Source: Bacillota bacterium (GTDB taxonomy: Bacteria; Bacillota; Desulfotomaculia; Desulfotomaculales; VENG01). From it: a DNA stretch of 64,000 nucleotides. The notes under the pieces are model-generated. The model saw nothing but the letters and a program-made list of their open reading frames with translations, did no database searches and had not been told where the DNA came from. The stretch lies in NCBI GenBank assembly GCA_009711705.1, contig VENG01000013.1:1-64000 (forward strand). Direction: 5' to 3'. Numbering within the stretch: position 1 is the stretch's first letter; every line of letters starts with the position of its first letter. The position numbers and the translations under genes were made by a program. This document shows, one piece after another, positions 42,107 to 50,875 of this stretch.

Positions 42107-43696
42107 TTATTCAGTAATCCTATACCTCAACTCCGCTTGCTTATCATCCGGTATAAAGGGTACCTGCACCCATCCCGGCGTAGTTTTTAAAACCTCTTTT
42201 TCCTCGGTTATCGGTACCCACTGCTCTGTCATGGGCGGATAGTAAACCGGATAAAACCAACTCCCTGGTGTTGGTGGCCCGTCAGGAGCGTCCGTGCCTA
42301 TAATATCCATCATCATAATGTTATCGTCGTAAATTGTTTCCTCTTTACCGTCAAAGGGTTCTTTCTTCCACTTATCCTGCTGCTCCCACCATTTATAAGC
42401 TACCGTGGCCATGAGCGATACATCTTCACCCATGCCCGCCATGTTCCAGGTTTCGGTTTTTGTACCGTTGGGACTGAACATCACGTTCTTGCAGTCTTTA
42501 AATTGTATTGAACCGGACTCTCTCTTTAGGTAGAACCGGACATTGGCTACCCCCGATGAATCGAAGGTCGATTTAAAGGTGGCTTTAACTTTGTACTGCT
42601 CGTTAACCATTACCGTACCGGATACGGGGTTGCCGTTCTCGTTTAATAGCTGCAGGCCGGTAACTGCCAGGTTGGAAGGCCCTCCAGTGTCTTCATCGCC
42701 GCCTATACTCGGCGTTAGTGACGTGACCACCTTGTTCCGGAGGTATTCTTCTTCCGGTTTTGATATGGGGTTACCGTTCTTGAAAACTCGCAGGTTTTCT
42801 TCTACCCAGCGGCCGTTATAGTACATATTTGCCGTTAGGATTAACTTAAATTTGTTACCCGGGCATCTGAACCCAAAGCTGACATCGGTTTCCTCCAGGC
42901 CTCCGAGGGATAAGGGGGCAGAGCTAACCATTAGGGGTTGTCCGCCTTCTTCCTGTATATAAACTCTAAACTGCGTATATTGTGCTAATGTGGGCCAGTT
43001 GGAAAGGTTCTTAATGCTGATATTCCCGTCAACCTGGTTACCGGTTGTAAGGTCGCCGAATAGCTGCGGGGTTCGATCCGTAAACTGTAGGTCGTGCACG
43101 CCCTTGGGTACGCCATACCACTTGATAAGCACCGGCTGGTACCAGCGCCAGCCTTCTGCGGCTTGGGCGAATTCCCTGTCGGAGAGGTCGACAATGTGGC
43201 GATTTGCCGAGGCTTTTAGGTCGATGGCTTTTTTTCCGTTTTCTAGTTGGGTTGGATTTAGTATAAAAGAACGTTCAACTGTTATATCACCTGTAGAGGT
43301 TATGGGAGAGCCAAGTACGGAATAGCCTTTAGGTATATAAGGGCCGTATATTCTATTCATGAAATCATTATACTCAATTTTGTTCCCTTTAAAGTCCCAA
43401 TATTTCCCGGCTATGTTATAATCCTGTTCACTAAACTCTTTTGGTGATGATGTAGTTATTCTGGTAATCTTGTATTCATCCAGAAATTTATCTGGGATAG
43501 TATATGTCTCTGAATACTGCGCAGATTGGCCAGGTTCACCTTCATCCTGCCATTCACCATTAGTATGCTTCCATATATCCCAGTACCCTACGCTTACTTT
43601 CGAATGTATTAATTGTTCCTGTGCAGCGATAGCCGCCCCACACGGGACGGCTATCGTAAAAACTAAAGCAAGTAGTATTAATTTGGCTTTTTGCAA
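42107..43696 (-). CDS. Secreted multi-domain beta-rich protein
   Basis: The 529-residue protein has a signal peptide (LILLALVFTIAVPCGAAIAA), a central region with paired Ig/CARDB-like beta domains (DGNISIKNLSNWPTLAQYTQ, LAVTGLQLLNENGNPVSG) and a proline-rich, tryptophan-rich end (PGSWFYPVYYPPMTEQW). No catalytic motif. It starts at TTG 43696, 8 nt after GGGAGG, and sits 5 bp from the stop of the copper-amine-oxidase-N protein gene upstream, so the two are one operon. Confidence 0.5.
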   Translation of the reverse strand: MQKAKLILLALVFTIAVPCGAAIAAQEQLIHSKVSVGYWDIWKHTNGEWQDEGEPGQSAQYSETYTIPDKFLDEYKITRITTSSPKEFSEQDYNIAGKYWDFKGNKIEYNDFMNRIYGPYIPKGYSVLGSPITSTGDITVERSFILNPTQLENGKKAIDLKASANRHIVDLSDREFAQAAEGWRWYQPVLIKWYGVPKGVHDLQFTDRTPQLFGDLTTGNQVDGNISIKNLSNWPTLAQYTQFRVYIQEEGGQPLMVSSAPLSLGGLEETDVSFGFRCPGNKFKLILTANMYYNGRWVEENLRVFKNGNPISKPEEEYLRNKVVTSLTPSIGGDEDTGGPSNLAVTGLQLLNENGNPVSGTVMVNEQYKVKATFKSTFDSSGVANVRFYLKRESGSIQFKDCKNVMFSPNGTKTETWNMAGMGEDVSLMATVAYKWWEQQDKWKKEPFDGKEETIYDDNIMMMDIIGTDAPDGPPTPGSWFYPVYYPPMTEQWVPITEEKEVLKTTPGWVQVPFIPDDKQAELRYRITE

Positions 43697-43701
43697 AAAG
43701 A

Positions 43702-44649
43702 TTACCTCCCTTGATACAAGGGGTTATTTACACCAAGTACAGTTCCTTCATATGGACCGCCACCAAGTAATATATAGGGAACTTTAGTAATATCAGCTGT
43801 CGGTAAGTTGCCGTATTTATCTCGACGATCGTTTACAACACTGTATTCGCAATCATATTTTTCTTTAGTGGGGCTTGAAGAACCGCGGAATCGTGCAATA
43901 TTCCCACCTTCCCATAGGTGAAGTTGAACAGCCCCAATACTACCTGATTGAGTTACTATTATTTTGTCCTTACCAACTTGCATGTCATAAATTTTACTAC
44001 CATCAATCTCGTAAATGTTTTGTTTTATATCTTTAAAACTTACCCAGTTGATCTTGTTACTATCGCCATAGCAGTTATCAAGATCTTTAGGAATGGGTTC
44101 ACCCTTACCAGTCAAATCAATAACTTCCGGCTCCGGCACTTTCACTTCTTCATCGGTTATATAAACCGCATACTCATCTGCTACCCACTCCACCTGCGCC
44201 CCGAGGGACTCACTGATGAACCGCAATGGTACCATGGTCCGGCTCCCCTTAATAATAGCGTTAGTATCAAGGGCAATAAGCTCACCGTTTACTTCTGCCT
44301 TCTTCTCGCCGATTACCAGGGAAATATCGGTGCTGTCCCGTTTTACCTCTACTGTGCGGCTTTCGGCCAGCCACTCAACGTCACAACCCAGTGCTTCAGC
44401 AGCAAACCGCAGCGGCACCATAGTCCGGCTGTTTTCATCAATGAACGGCGGTACGTCAGGGTTAATTTTCGTATCGTTGACATACAGCTTTACTGTTTTA
44501 CCCGTTAGGGTGTTCACTGTATTAACTGCAGTGCTTTTAAGAGTTTTAACCGTTGAGGATATTGTACCTTTCCAGTCATCCCCGGCCATAGCCGGTGCCG
44601 CAAGTGAGAATATAAAAATAACTGTTAAAAGAATAGCTAGTTTACGCAT
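43702..44649 (-). CDS. Secreted protein with copper amine oxidase N-terminal-type (stalk) domain
   Basis: The 315-residue protein has a signal peptide and a domain at about residues 50-170 with two halves, each with the hallmark RTMVPLRF (NSRTMVPLRFAAEALGCDVEW, SRTMVPLRFISESLGAQVEW). This Cu_amine_oxidN1 domain is a common surface module in Clostridia, not an oxidase by itself. The remaining C-terminal half is unclassified. ATG at 44649 follows AAAGGAG. Confidence 0.7.
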   Translation of the reverse strand: MRKLAILLTVIFIFSLAAPAMAGDDWKGTISSTVKTLKSTAVNTVNTLTGKTVKLYVNDTKINPDVPPFIDENSRTMVPLRFAAEALGCDVEWLAESRTVEVKRDSTDISLVIGEKKAEVNGELIALDTNAIIKGSRTMVPLRFISESLGAQVEWVADEYAVYITDEEVKVPEPEVIDLTGKGEPIPKDLDNCYGDSNKINWVSFKDIKQNIYEIDGSKIYDMQVGKDKIIVTQSGSIGAVQLHLWEGGNIARFRGSSSPTKEKYDCEYSVVNDRRDKYGNLPTADITKVPYILLGGGPYEGTVLGVNNPLYQGR

Positions 44650-44697
44650 ATATATTCAGCTCCTTTAGATTATTTTACCACCGAAAACTTGTTCGGT

Positions 44698-45219
44698 CTA
44701 CTCTATATTTGACACTTCCTGGGCTTGATTTGTTCCAGTTTTTTCTACCTCCTTTTCATTATTTGGTTCGTTTGGTCTGTTTTCAGCAACTGTCTCTGGC
44801 CGGCGTATGGGGAAATATAAAGCCCGTGCCTCACCGTTATCTACTAAAATTTTAACGTCCATGCCGGGCTCTATGTATTCTCTTAAGTCTGTTAATGCTT
44901 CACCGGCCTTTTTCACAAAGTTCATGCCCTCCTGGATGGAGGCTTTCTCTGTGACCTCTATTGTTTCAACTACACTTTCCTTACTAACATCTTCCCTGCC
45001 CCTTTCTTTAAGCTCCATGGTCAGTTGCCCTTTACCTACCTTCAATACCTTTCCCGAATGCACCATACTCTCAAGCTGTTCCTGTTCTTTTTGGGCCTCC
45101 TGATAAGCTCGCATTTGAGGCTGTTTTTCCGTAAAGAACCAGTACCCTGTAGAGCCTATTACAATTCCTGCTATTAAAACGCCTACTAAAATTGTTACTT
45201 TTTTAATAATGTTCACCAC
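44698..45219 (-). CDS. Membrane-anchored protein of unknown function
   Basis: The 173-residue protein has one N-terminal anchor (VTILVGVLIAGIVIGSTGYWFF), a coiled-coil-like Gln/Glu stretch, a small beta domain (VLKVGKGQLTMELKERG to VKILVDNGEARALYFPI) and a polar tail. No family recognised. It follows the beta-propeller protein gene in the block of envelope genes. Confidence 0.5.
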   Translation of the reverse strand: MVNIIKKVTILVGVLIAGIVIGSTGYWFFTEKQPQMRAYQEAQKEQEQLESMVHSGKVLKVGKGQLTMELKERGREDVSKESVVETIEVTEKASIQEGMNFVKKAGEALTDLREYIEPGMDVKILVDNGEARALYFPIRRPETVAENRPNEPNNEKEVEKTGTNQAQEVSNIE

Positions 45220-45241
45220 GCCCCTCCTTAAAATTTTCCTT

Positions 45242-45287
45242 TAAATAAAAAGCGGACCACATAGTCTAATTGACTAACGGCCCGCTT
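45242..45287 (-). terminator. Terminator after the Tad locus 2 operon
   Basis: AAGCGGGCC (45279-45287 complement) pairs with GGTCCGCTT (45250-45258 complement) with an inner TAGTC/GACTA stem, followed by TTTATTT on the minus strand, directly after the stop at 45294. Confidence 0.75.
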
Positions 45288-45293
45288 GGGTAG

Positions 45294-46772
45294 CTACTGT
45301 ATGGTCATTGTTTTAGTTTCTCCATCCCAGCTAATGCTGTAACCAAATGCTTCGGCAATGCCTCTGGCCGGTAGTAATGTGCGTCCTTCTTGGAGAAGGG
45401 GCTTATCGCTTTCTTTAGCTACTCCGTTAACTTCCATGCTGGTCTCTTTCACGTTTAACTTAACGGTAGTTTCTCCTTTGCTTAGGGTGATATATGGCGC
45501 CTCCCACTTTATGCCCTGGTTTGGCACCCCCAGCGACAGGGCCAGGTAACGTACGGGAAGGTATGTCCTGCCTTCATGCACCATAGGGGCAGTGTCCATC
45601 TGCTTTGTTTCACCGCCAACCATGTATTGGTTCTTATCGAGTGTAAACTTGACCACCTTGCTGATTGCAGGCTCCGGGCTGATTTTTACCTTTTCTTGTT
45701 GATCTGTATCTAACTCCGGCTGCTCGTCTTCCTGCGGTTGTTCAACCTGCTCTATTTCGGGCTTTTCAAAGTCAAGCTGGTAAACGCCTTTCGGTGTTGC
45801 GGCCAGTACTGTGTTACCGTCTATTGCCATATCTCTAACCTCTTCTCGGATTCTAACCTTATCCCAGTTTTTCCCTTTGTCAACACTAAAGAATGTATAG
45901 TCGTCAGGAGTTCCGGCAAAGATAACATTTTTACTTACTGCCAGCGCCATAACACGGGAAGGGATATAACCGTCCCGGTATCTGAAATTATCTTCACTGA
46001 CTATTTCCAAGGTTTTCCCGCCGTCGGTAGAAATGGCTACTTTCCCTAAGCTGCCGGGATGAAATGCAGCAACTGTTTGATCTTCTGCAAAGTCCACGGA
46101 AGGTACAGCCGTGCCGCCCAGGTATTCACTTACAAACGTGCCTCCCTTTGGTTTTCTTTCAATTAAAGCTCTCCCAATTTTAAACCCGGTACCCGTCCAG
46201 TTTTCAAGGTCGGAAGTTACTTTTAGCTCCCCACCCATGACAGCGAACGCTTTATTTCCGACCGCCGCTATATGATCCCACGGCTCACCTGTACCTACAT
46301 GATTGTTCCATGACTTACCGCCATCAGGAGATTTCGTCATCATACCTCTGTCCGTAACAGCCAGCAACTCATTATTTCCCAGGGACACAACTTCTATTGT
46401 GTTATCGGGGAAAGTTAGGCCAGAGCTTTCCCACCTGGTGCCATCGCTACTGGTATAGACTACTTTCTCACCGTCTTTTAACGCGAATAAGTACATTTTG
46501 TCCGGCGTTAGCGCGTGACCACAGTATTTAAAACTGAATCGAAGGTCTGCTTCGATGTTGTCATAGATTAGATGTTCATCCCACTTCTTGCCCTGTTCTT
46601 TTACATACAGCTTACTGTTATCACCCTTGGTAACTGCGAACTGTTTATCACCCCACATCCAAACTTCTTTTACCGGGATATTTAATGTTTGTTCCCAGTT
46701 GTTAGACGCCCAGGCTGGGAGTGCGAACAAAAAAACTAACAGAAATACAAGCGCAGAAATCCTTTTTTTCAA
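45294..46772 (-). CDS. Secreted BNR/propeller protein with copper amine oxidase N-type domain
   Basis: The 492-residue protein has a signal peptide (LVFLLVFLFALPAWA). Residues of about 25-330 show sialidase/YCF48-type repeats (SPDGGKSWNNHVG, STDGGKTLEIVS, SVDKGKNWDKVRI). After an acidic linker, residues of about 370-492 form a Cu_amine_oxidN1 stalk domain (HEGRTYLPVRYLALSLG, QEGRTLLPARGIAEAFG). It lies just downstream of TadG and may be a pilus-linked surface protein. TTG start 8 nt after GGGAGG. Confidence 0.65.
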   Translation of the reverse strand: MKKRISALVFLLVFLFALPAWASNNWEQTLNIPVKEVWMWGDKQFAVTKGDNSKLYVKEQGKKWDEHLIYDNIEADLRFSFKYCGHALTPDKMYLFALKDGEKVVYTSSDGTRWESSGLTFPDNTIEVVSLGNNELLAVTDRGMMTKSPDGGKSWNNHVGTGEPWDHIAAVGNKAFAVMGGELKVTSDLENWTGTGFKIGRALIERKPKGGTFVSEYLGGTAVPSVDFAEDQTVAAFHPGSLGKVAISTDGGKTLEIVSEDNFRYRDGYIPSRVMALAVSKNVIFAGTPDDYTFFSVDKGKNWDKVRIREEVRDMAIDGNTVLAATPKGVYQLDFEKPEIEQVEQPQEDEQPELDTDQQEKVKISPEPAISKVVKFTLDKNQYMVGGETKQMDTAPMVHEGRTYLPVRYLALSLGVPNQGIKWEAPYITLSKGETTVKLNVKETSMEVNGVAKESDKPLLQEGRTLLPARGIAEAFGYSISWDGETKTMTIQ

Positions 46773-46786
46773 GATGAAAACCTCCC

Positions 46787-47302
46787 TTAATTTGTGATCT
46801 CACTAATAACTGCCTGACTGGTGCTGTCTATATATATAGGTACATATTCTCTGCCAGATACAGCCTTTATAACCGGCCCGAAAAAACCGGGCTTCATCCA
46901 TACCCTTGCCCGGGTGTAATAAGAATCCTCACCGGAGACAAATCCCCTCCAGCCTGGTTTGCCATCCTCTGGCGGTTCGTCCAGCGTAAACTCACCCCCC
47001 TGCCCTTCCCAAAACTCAGGACTTCCGTTTATACGGGCTGTGTCTATAGCTGCTTTTTCCGCCTGGTCAGGGTAAATAACTACTTTGAATCCAGTGATGT
47101 TTTCCTCCATGCCAGTTATTTTGCCTGAGACGTCCTTTTGCACTTTTATCTCGCTTTCAGGTACAGCTTTTGCCGTTGCGACACCGGCAAGGGATGAAGC
47201 GTCAACTACCGTTTGAAGTTCTGCTCGGGCCACCAGGTATCTCCCAACATCAACAACAAACCCGTTAAGTATGATTAACATAGATAACAGTATTGCGAGC
47301 AT
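46787..47302 (-). CDS. TadG/TadE-like pseudopilin (Tad locus 2)
   Basis: The 171-residue protein opens with MLAILLSMLIILNGFVVDVG and then RYLVARAELQTVVDASSLAGV, the signature of TadG-type N termini. It lacks a clear C-terminal von Willebrand A domain and is shorter than classical TadG. ATG at 47302 with AAAGG somewhat distant. It is separated from its probable operon partners by the two membrane genes at 47421-48398. Confidence 0.65.
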   Translation of the reverse strand: MLAILLSMLIILNGFVVDVGRYLVARAELQTVVDASSLAGVATAKAVPESEIKVQKDVSGKITGMEENITGFKVVIYPDQAEKAAIDTARINGSPEFWEGQGGEFTLDEPPEDGKPGWRGFVSGEDSYYTRARVWMKPGFFGPVIKAVSGREYVPIYIDSTSQAVISEITN

Positions 47303-47420
47303 TGGAGTATTTATAACCTTTCACCAACCTTCCTTTTCGGTAGATGTTTATGCCATAACTTACAGAGTCAATATGATTGACTGTCAGTGCATAAAATTAG
47401 TTCTGAATCTAAAAGTTTTT

Positions 47421-47690
47421 TCATTTAAACATAGAAAAATAAGAATCAAAACCTAAATTATCCAACCAAACGACTAACAACATGTTAAAAAAAAACATCG
47501 GCATAAAAAATTTTCCAAAAATCCATCTAGTCCACGGGTTATATACTACCCCAAAAAACGTCCCTAATGCAGCGATTGAAACGCTTATTCTCAATAACCA
47601 TATGGCCCAACTTTCTTGGAGGATAATTGCTTTATGCCACACGAAAAACCAAGCAAGAACGGTAAATATTATTTCGAGAATATCTTCCAT
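47421..47690 (-). CDS. Small membrane protein (possible)
   Basis: From ATG 47690, 89 residues with three hydrophobic segments (ILEIIFTVLAWFFVW, AIWLLRISVSIAALGTFFGVV, FFMPMFFFNMLLVVWL). No good SD is seen. It overlaps the plus-strand gene 47634-48398 by 57 bp at the 5' ends. Coding reality is uncertain, but its residue pattern looks genuine. Confidence 0.4.
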   Translation of the reverse strand: MEDILEIIFTVLAWFFVWHKAIILQESWAIWLLRISVSIAALGTFFGVVYNPWTRWIFGKFFMPMFFFNMLLVVWLDNLGFDSYFSMFK

Positions 47691-48398
47691 TTTATATACA
47701 ATTTCTTTATCAGACCTTTCGTAAATACAGTTTTTACCATTATCCACCTGCCCCTCGTTATTGGCGTTGCAGTTTTTGCTTTGTTTAATATAACGGGGAT
47801 TTTCTTTTTGCTTGTTTTCAACACCACAATAATGACTATTTTCTATCCTCTTATTGCCTTTTTCTTTAATAATTTTTTCCACATTTCCCCTCCTGACTGG
47901 TTGATCATATTTTTTATGCCTTTATATTCAATATTCTATTTTATTGTTATTGTTATAATTAACTCAATAATTGGAATACTAATAGGTTTCAAGTTGGTAT
48001 GGTTTTTTCCGTCATCACCTTTGTGCCATTATTTAACTTATAAAATCATAGGCAAAAACAAAGAGGGATTCTATATTCATACTGACTGCCTTTCATTTGA
48101 AATCCATACATCTATTACTTTTAAACTACATAAACATTCGCCAGATATTAAAGATAAACTAATTCTAGAAACAAATAACCTACTAGGCAAACTAGATAAA
48201 CTGTCGTTAATAGATAATATTGTAATTTATACCTACACCCCTTTATCAATTAATGGTCTTATGCGTTTATCAAAACTGAACCTATATTTTACCTCGATTC
48301 CTACTTTAATTGACCCCATGATCTCTTTAAAACATCGAAAGTCAAAAAAGAGATGGCATATCTATACTATTTATTTAGAGAAGAAGGCAAGAGAGTAA
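47634..48398 (+). CDS. AT-rich membrane protein inserted in Tad locus 2
   Basis: The 254-residue protein starts at ATG 47634 with GGAGG 11 nt upstream. It has about three hydrophobic blocks (PLVIGVAVFALFNITGIFFLL, PLIAFFF, DWLIIFFMPLYSIFYFIVIV) and a soluble C-terminal domain (FEIHTSITFKLHKHSPDIKD). No family recognised. It runs opposite to the surrounding pilus operon and is clearly more AT-rich than its neighbours, so it is probably acquired cargo; an exclusion or immunity role is possible but not shown. Confidence 0.55.
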   Translation: MPHEKPSKNGKYYFENIFHFIYNFFIRPFVNTVFTIIHLPLVIGVAVFALFNITGIFFLLVFNTTIMTIFYPLIAFFFNNFFHISPPDWLIIFFMPLYSIFYFIVIVIINSIIGILIGFKLVWFFPSSPLCHYLTYKIIGKNKEGFYIHTDCLSFEIHTSITFKLHKHSPDIKDKLILETNNLLGKLDKLSLIDNIVIYTYTPLSINGLMRLSKLNLYFTSIPTLIDPMISLKHRKSKKRWHIYTIYLEKKARE

Positions 48399-48453
48399 AG
48401 TATTTATCTCCTTTAAAATATTCTTCCCACCAAGTTTATATAGTTGTAAGTGC

Positions 48454-48891
48454 CTACCCTCCAGACATTCCATCTGGGATGTACTCCTTCTTGAATATTG
48501 CGCTGGCCCCCACGCCTATACCGTTTTTAAATTTGTAATATCCCGTCCAGGCAGGTAGAGGCAGACGAAAGTTAACTTGAGCTTTGCAGTATGTCTCACC
48601 GTTATATTCAATCTCTTCTAGATGAACCATTTTCTCTTTCCAGCGTTCAACGCTTTCTTGATCCACATCCTCGGCACCTAAAGTAGATGCCATCATATCA
48701 GCGGCAACCTTTTTTGCCAGGTCTTCGTCATGATATACCGCATACGCCCGGGCTGCTTCCCGGGATGAGGTAACAGTAGCACTTTTTGTATACACAGCCA
48801 TGCCCCATGTTATAGCAAAAAAAATAAGGAACAGTGTTATTGGAAAAATCAAAACAAATTCTAATACATCACCGCGTTCATTAACAATAAT
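48454..48891 (-). CDS. TadE-like pseudopilin (Tad locus 2), start uncertain
   Basis: About 145 residues. NERGDVLEFVLIFPITLFLIF is a textbook TadE N terminus, followed by KSATVTSSREAARAYAVY and a soluble beta domain. No ATG, GTG or TTG lies at the right place; codons available just upstream are ATT ATT GTT (48891-48883), inside the last codons of the prepilin peptidase gene, so translation is probably coupled. A longer frame to 49026 runs through the peptidase gene and is rejected. Confidence 0.6.
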   Translation of the reverse strand: MIVNERGDVLEFVLIFPITLFLIFFAITWGMAVYTKSATVTSSREAARAYAVYHDEDLAKKVAADMMASTLGAEDVDQESVERWKEKMVHLEEIEYNGETYCKAQVNFRLPLPAWTGYYKFKNGIGVGASAIFKKEYIPDGMSGG

Positions 48892-49376
48892 GCGGCGGAG
48901 ATAGGAGCGATGAAAGCGCCTAAAGGTGCCCCTGTCTTTTTTACGTTTTCTTGGTTTTTGACTACCTCGGCCACGTACTTTACATGCACTCCCATTTTCA
49001 CAGCATTTAGATTGAAGATAAGCCAATTTTTCAATTCCCCCTTTCTTGCCCGTTTAAATGCTTCCCATATTGCAAGTAAACCGGAAGCCAGCAGTAATAC
49101 AGTTAAGCCTGCATGTAAGCCAAGCATAGCCCCTACAGCCCCGGCCAGTTTCACATCTCCTGCCCCTATAAGCCCCAGTAGATAAAGAGGGAACATTGTA
49201 CAAAAACAGGCCGTTATTCCTGCTAATGATACCGAGTGGGGTTGATAATAGAGCCCTGCCATAAGCAAGACTAAAACCATTATGTTAGGGATTTTTCTAT
49301 CCTTGATGTCTTTGTAGATAATCCAGATAAGACAAGCAATGGTGATAATGATTATTACTACGTTGATAATTTCCAC
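48861..49376 (-). CDS. tadV: Prepilin peptidase, A24 family (Tad locus 2)
   Basis: The protein has up to 171 residues, with both aspartate motifs: IIYKDIKDRKIPN and GAGDVKLAGAVG. It processes the Flp pilin at 49432-49623. GTG at 49376 is in frame but lies within the SD (GGAGG, 49376-49380); ATC at 49367 is 8 nt and ATT at 49370 is 5 nt from it, so the real start may be another AUH codon giving a protein beginning at INVVIII. Confidence 0.85.
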   Translation of the reverse strand: MEIINVVIIIITIACLIWIIYKDIKDRKIPNIMVLVLLMAGLYYQPHSVSLAGITACFCTMFPLYLLGLIGAGDVKLAGAVGAMLGLHAGLTVLLLASGLLAIWEAFKRARKGELKNWLIFNLNAVKMGVHVKYVAEVVKNQENVKKTGAPLGAFIAPISAALLLMNAVMY

Positions 49377-49390
49377 CTCCCCTACAAATA

Positions 49391-49421
49391 GAAAAACTCC
49401 GGCTTAATACCCGGAGTTTTT
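49391..49421 (-). terminator. Terminator between Flp pilin and prepilin peptidase (Tad locus 2)
   Basis: AAAAACTCCGG and CCGGAGTTTTT (49392-49421) form an 11-bp stem with an 8-nt loop, ending in Ts. Position relative to the pilin gene is the same as in Tad locus 1. Confidence 0.9.
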
Positions 49422-49431
49422 GTAAAAAGAA

Positions 49432-49623
49432 TTATTCTGGAATATCGTTGTAACCTTTCTCAATAACGCCGCCCACACTTTCACCCGCATTTTCGATTTC
49501 AGGTTTAAGGTAAGTAAACCAGATTAGTGCCAGGGTTCCAATAGCAATGGCAGTATAGGTTGCATATTGGGAAAGGTCAAAGCCCTCTTCATCCTGTATA
49601 AATCTTTTCACGGCTTTTAACAT
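49432..49623 (-). CDS. flp: Flp-type pilin (Tad locus 2)
   Basis: The 63-residue protein has a basic leader ending FIQDEEGFDLSQYA, then TYTAIAIGTLALIWFTYL and a short polar tail. This is close to the classical Flp pilin layout (leader, G cleavage point, hydrophobic helix), but the usual Glu+5/Tyr pair is present only as the Q-Y of SQYA. ATG at 49623 follows AAGGAG. Confidence 0.75.
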   Translation of the reverse strand: MLKAVKRFIQDEEGFDLSQYATYTAIAIGTLALIWFTYLKPEIENAGESVGGVIEKGYNDIPE

Positions 49624-49638
49624 ATAAAATACTCCTTT

Positions 49639-50502
49639 CTAAAATGTACCGAAATTAAAAAACCCCTGTTCCAGGGCACGCTGTACAGGAGGACCGGCCA
49701 CAAGAGTCCATGTGGCTACAATAGCAGTCAGTACCAGTACCATTGTTACCTTCGGTTTTATCTTTGCCGCTTCATTATTCATTTCCACCTCCCGCCTTGT
49801 TCTGAAATCTCGGTTTAAACTACGTAAGTGACGGGCTATCTCAACACCTTGCTGGTCAGCGTGTTTTATTAAAAGGGTTAATTCGTCGGCTTCTGGAATG
49901 TCATACCTCATGCCAATACGAGAAAATACGGTGTGTAAGGGTTTTCCCATTTGCACCTCACTGACCATTTTGCGCAGTTCTTTGGCTAGAAGCGTATCAC
50001 CTTCTGATGCCCATTCCAGCATTCTGATAATCGTGAGTCCTGCTGAAGTGCCGGATTCAAGCCTGGCTCCTAAGTCAACCACATCCTTACGCATTCTTTC
50101 TCTTCCCTGTTTAGCTTCGTTTTTAATAATCTCCATAGGAAATTTTGCACTAACAAAAATGAGTATTAAGCTAAGCCAAATGGGGAATTTACCTGCAGCC
50201 GAAATTCCTATGCTCAATGCAGTTACCAGCCCAACTAAAAGAGTGTTTAACCCTACAAATTCTTCTGCGGATAAACCAGCAGGTCTACCGGCAAGTTCTA
50301 ACTTTGAATTTATTCCTTCCATGTCTATCTTTAATCCGGCTTTTCGAAGTATGAATATGCTAACTTTTGATAACGCCGTCTTAAAGTTGTTATACTCTAC
50401 CTTGTATGAAGAACCTAACATTTGGTTTAAAGGTGATTCTGTTTGGCGCAGGTAAATGGCGATAGCCATCAAAATAACTGAGGCTAATATACTGAAAACC
50501 AT
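49639..50502 (-). CDS. tadC: TadC-like platform protein (Tad locus 2)
   Basis: The 287-residue protein has N-terminal and central membrane helices (VFSILASVILMAIAIYL, LLVGLVTALSIGISA), a T2SS-F domain (DVVDLGARLESGTSAGLTIIRML, FSRIGMRYDIPEADELTLLIKHADQQG) and a C-terminal helix. ATG at 50502 lacks a close SD; in-frame CTG and ATA codons 4-6 codons upstream are closer to the GGTGG site, so the exact start is open. Confidence 0.8.
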   Translation of the reverse strand: MVFSILASVILMAIAIYLRQTESPLNQMLGSSYKVEYNNFKTALSKVSIFILRKAGLKIDMEGINSKLELAGRPAGLSAEEFVGLNTLLVGLVTALSIGISAAGKFPIWLSLILIFVSAKFPMEIIKNEAKQGRERMRKDVVDLGARLESGTSAGLTIIRMLEWASEGDTLLAKELRKMVSEVQMGKPLHTVFSRIGMRYDIPEADELTLLIKHADQQGVEIARHLRSLNRDFRTRREVEMNNEAAKIKPKVTMVLVLTAIVATWTLVAGPPVQRALEQGFFNFGTF

Positions 50503-50543
50503 TAGAGTGACTATCAGGCCTTAACACCACCTTTCCTTTTCTT

Positions 50544-50864
50544 TCAGAAAAACCCACCGGTTCGGAATTGAATAAGTAACTGCCTAAATATTGCTGCATT
50601 CCAACCGACGAGTGTAATTATCACACCAGGATTTCTATAGGCCAGAGACATAAAAAGAATAGAAACAAGCATTTCTATTAAGCCAGAGGTGAAATTACCG
50701 GTTTTAGGCCCCAGCCACTGTATCATGAAAGATTTTAATACTGATCTTAAGATGAGCATTAAGCATAGACTGATAATTAACCCGCCCAGTATATCCGAAA
50801 CATTGGTCACCAGGTTTTGAAGGTAGAAACCAGCTTCATTCATGGCCACAGAAAATTCATCCAC
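50544..50864 (-). CDS. Small membrane protein in Tad locus 2
   Basis: The 106-residue protein has about three hydrophobic segments (ILGGLIISLCLMLILRSV, LIEMLVSILFMSLAY, NPGVIITLVGWNAAIF). No family recognised. GTG start at 50864 close to GAGGGGGG. It lies between the two platform genes, so it is probably an accessory of the platform. Confidence 0.5.
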   Translation of the reverse strand: MDEFSVAMNEAGFYLQNLVTNVSDILGGLIISLCLMLILRSVLKSFMIQWLGPKTGNFTSGLIEMLVSILFMSLAYRNPGVIITLVGWNAAIFRQLLIQFRTGGFF

Positions 50865-50875
50865 TCAATCCCCCC

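Noticed and set aside
47691..47882. N-terminal extension of the 47421 gene to 47882
   Set aside because: The extension is Asn/Lys-rich, lies antisense to the plus-strand gene and has no SD; ATG 47690 is preferred.
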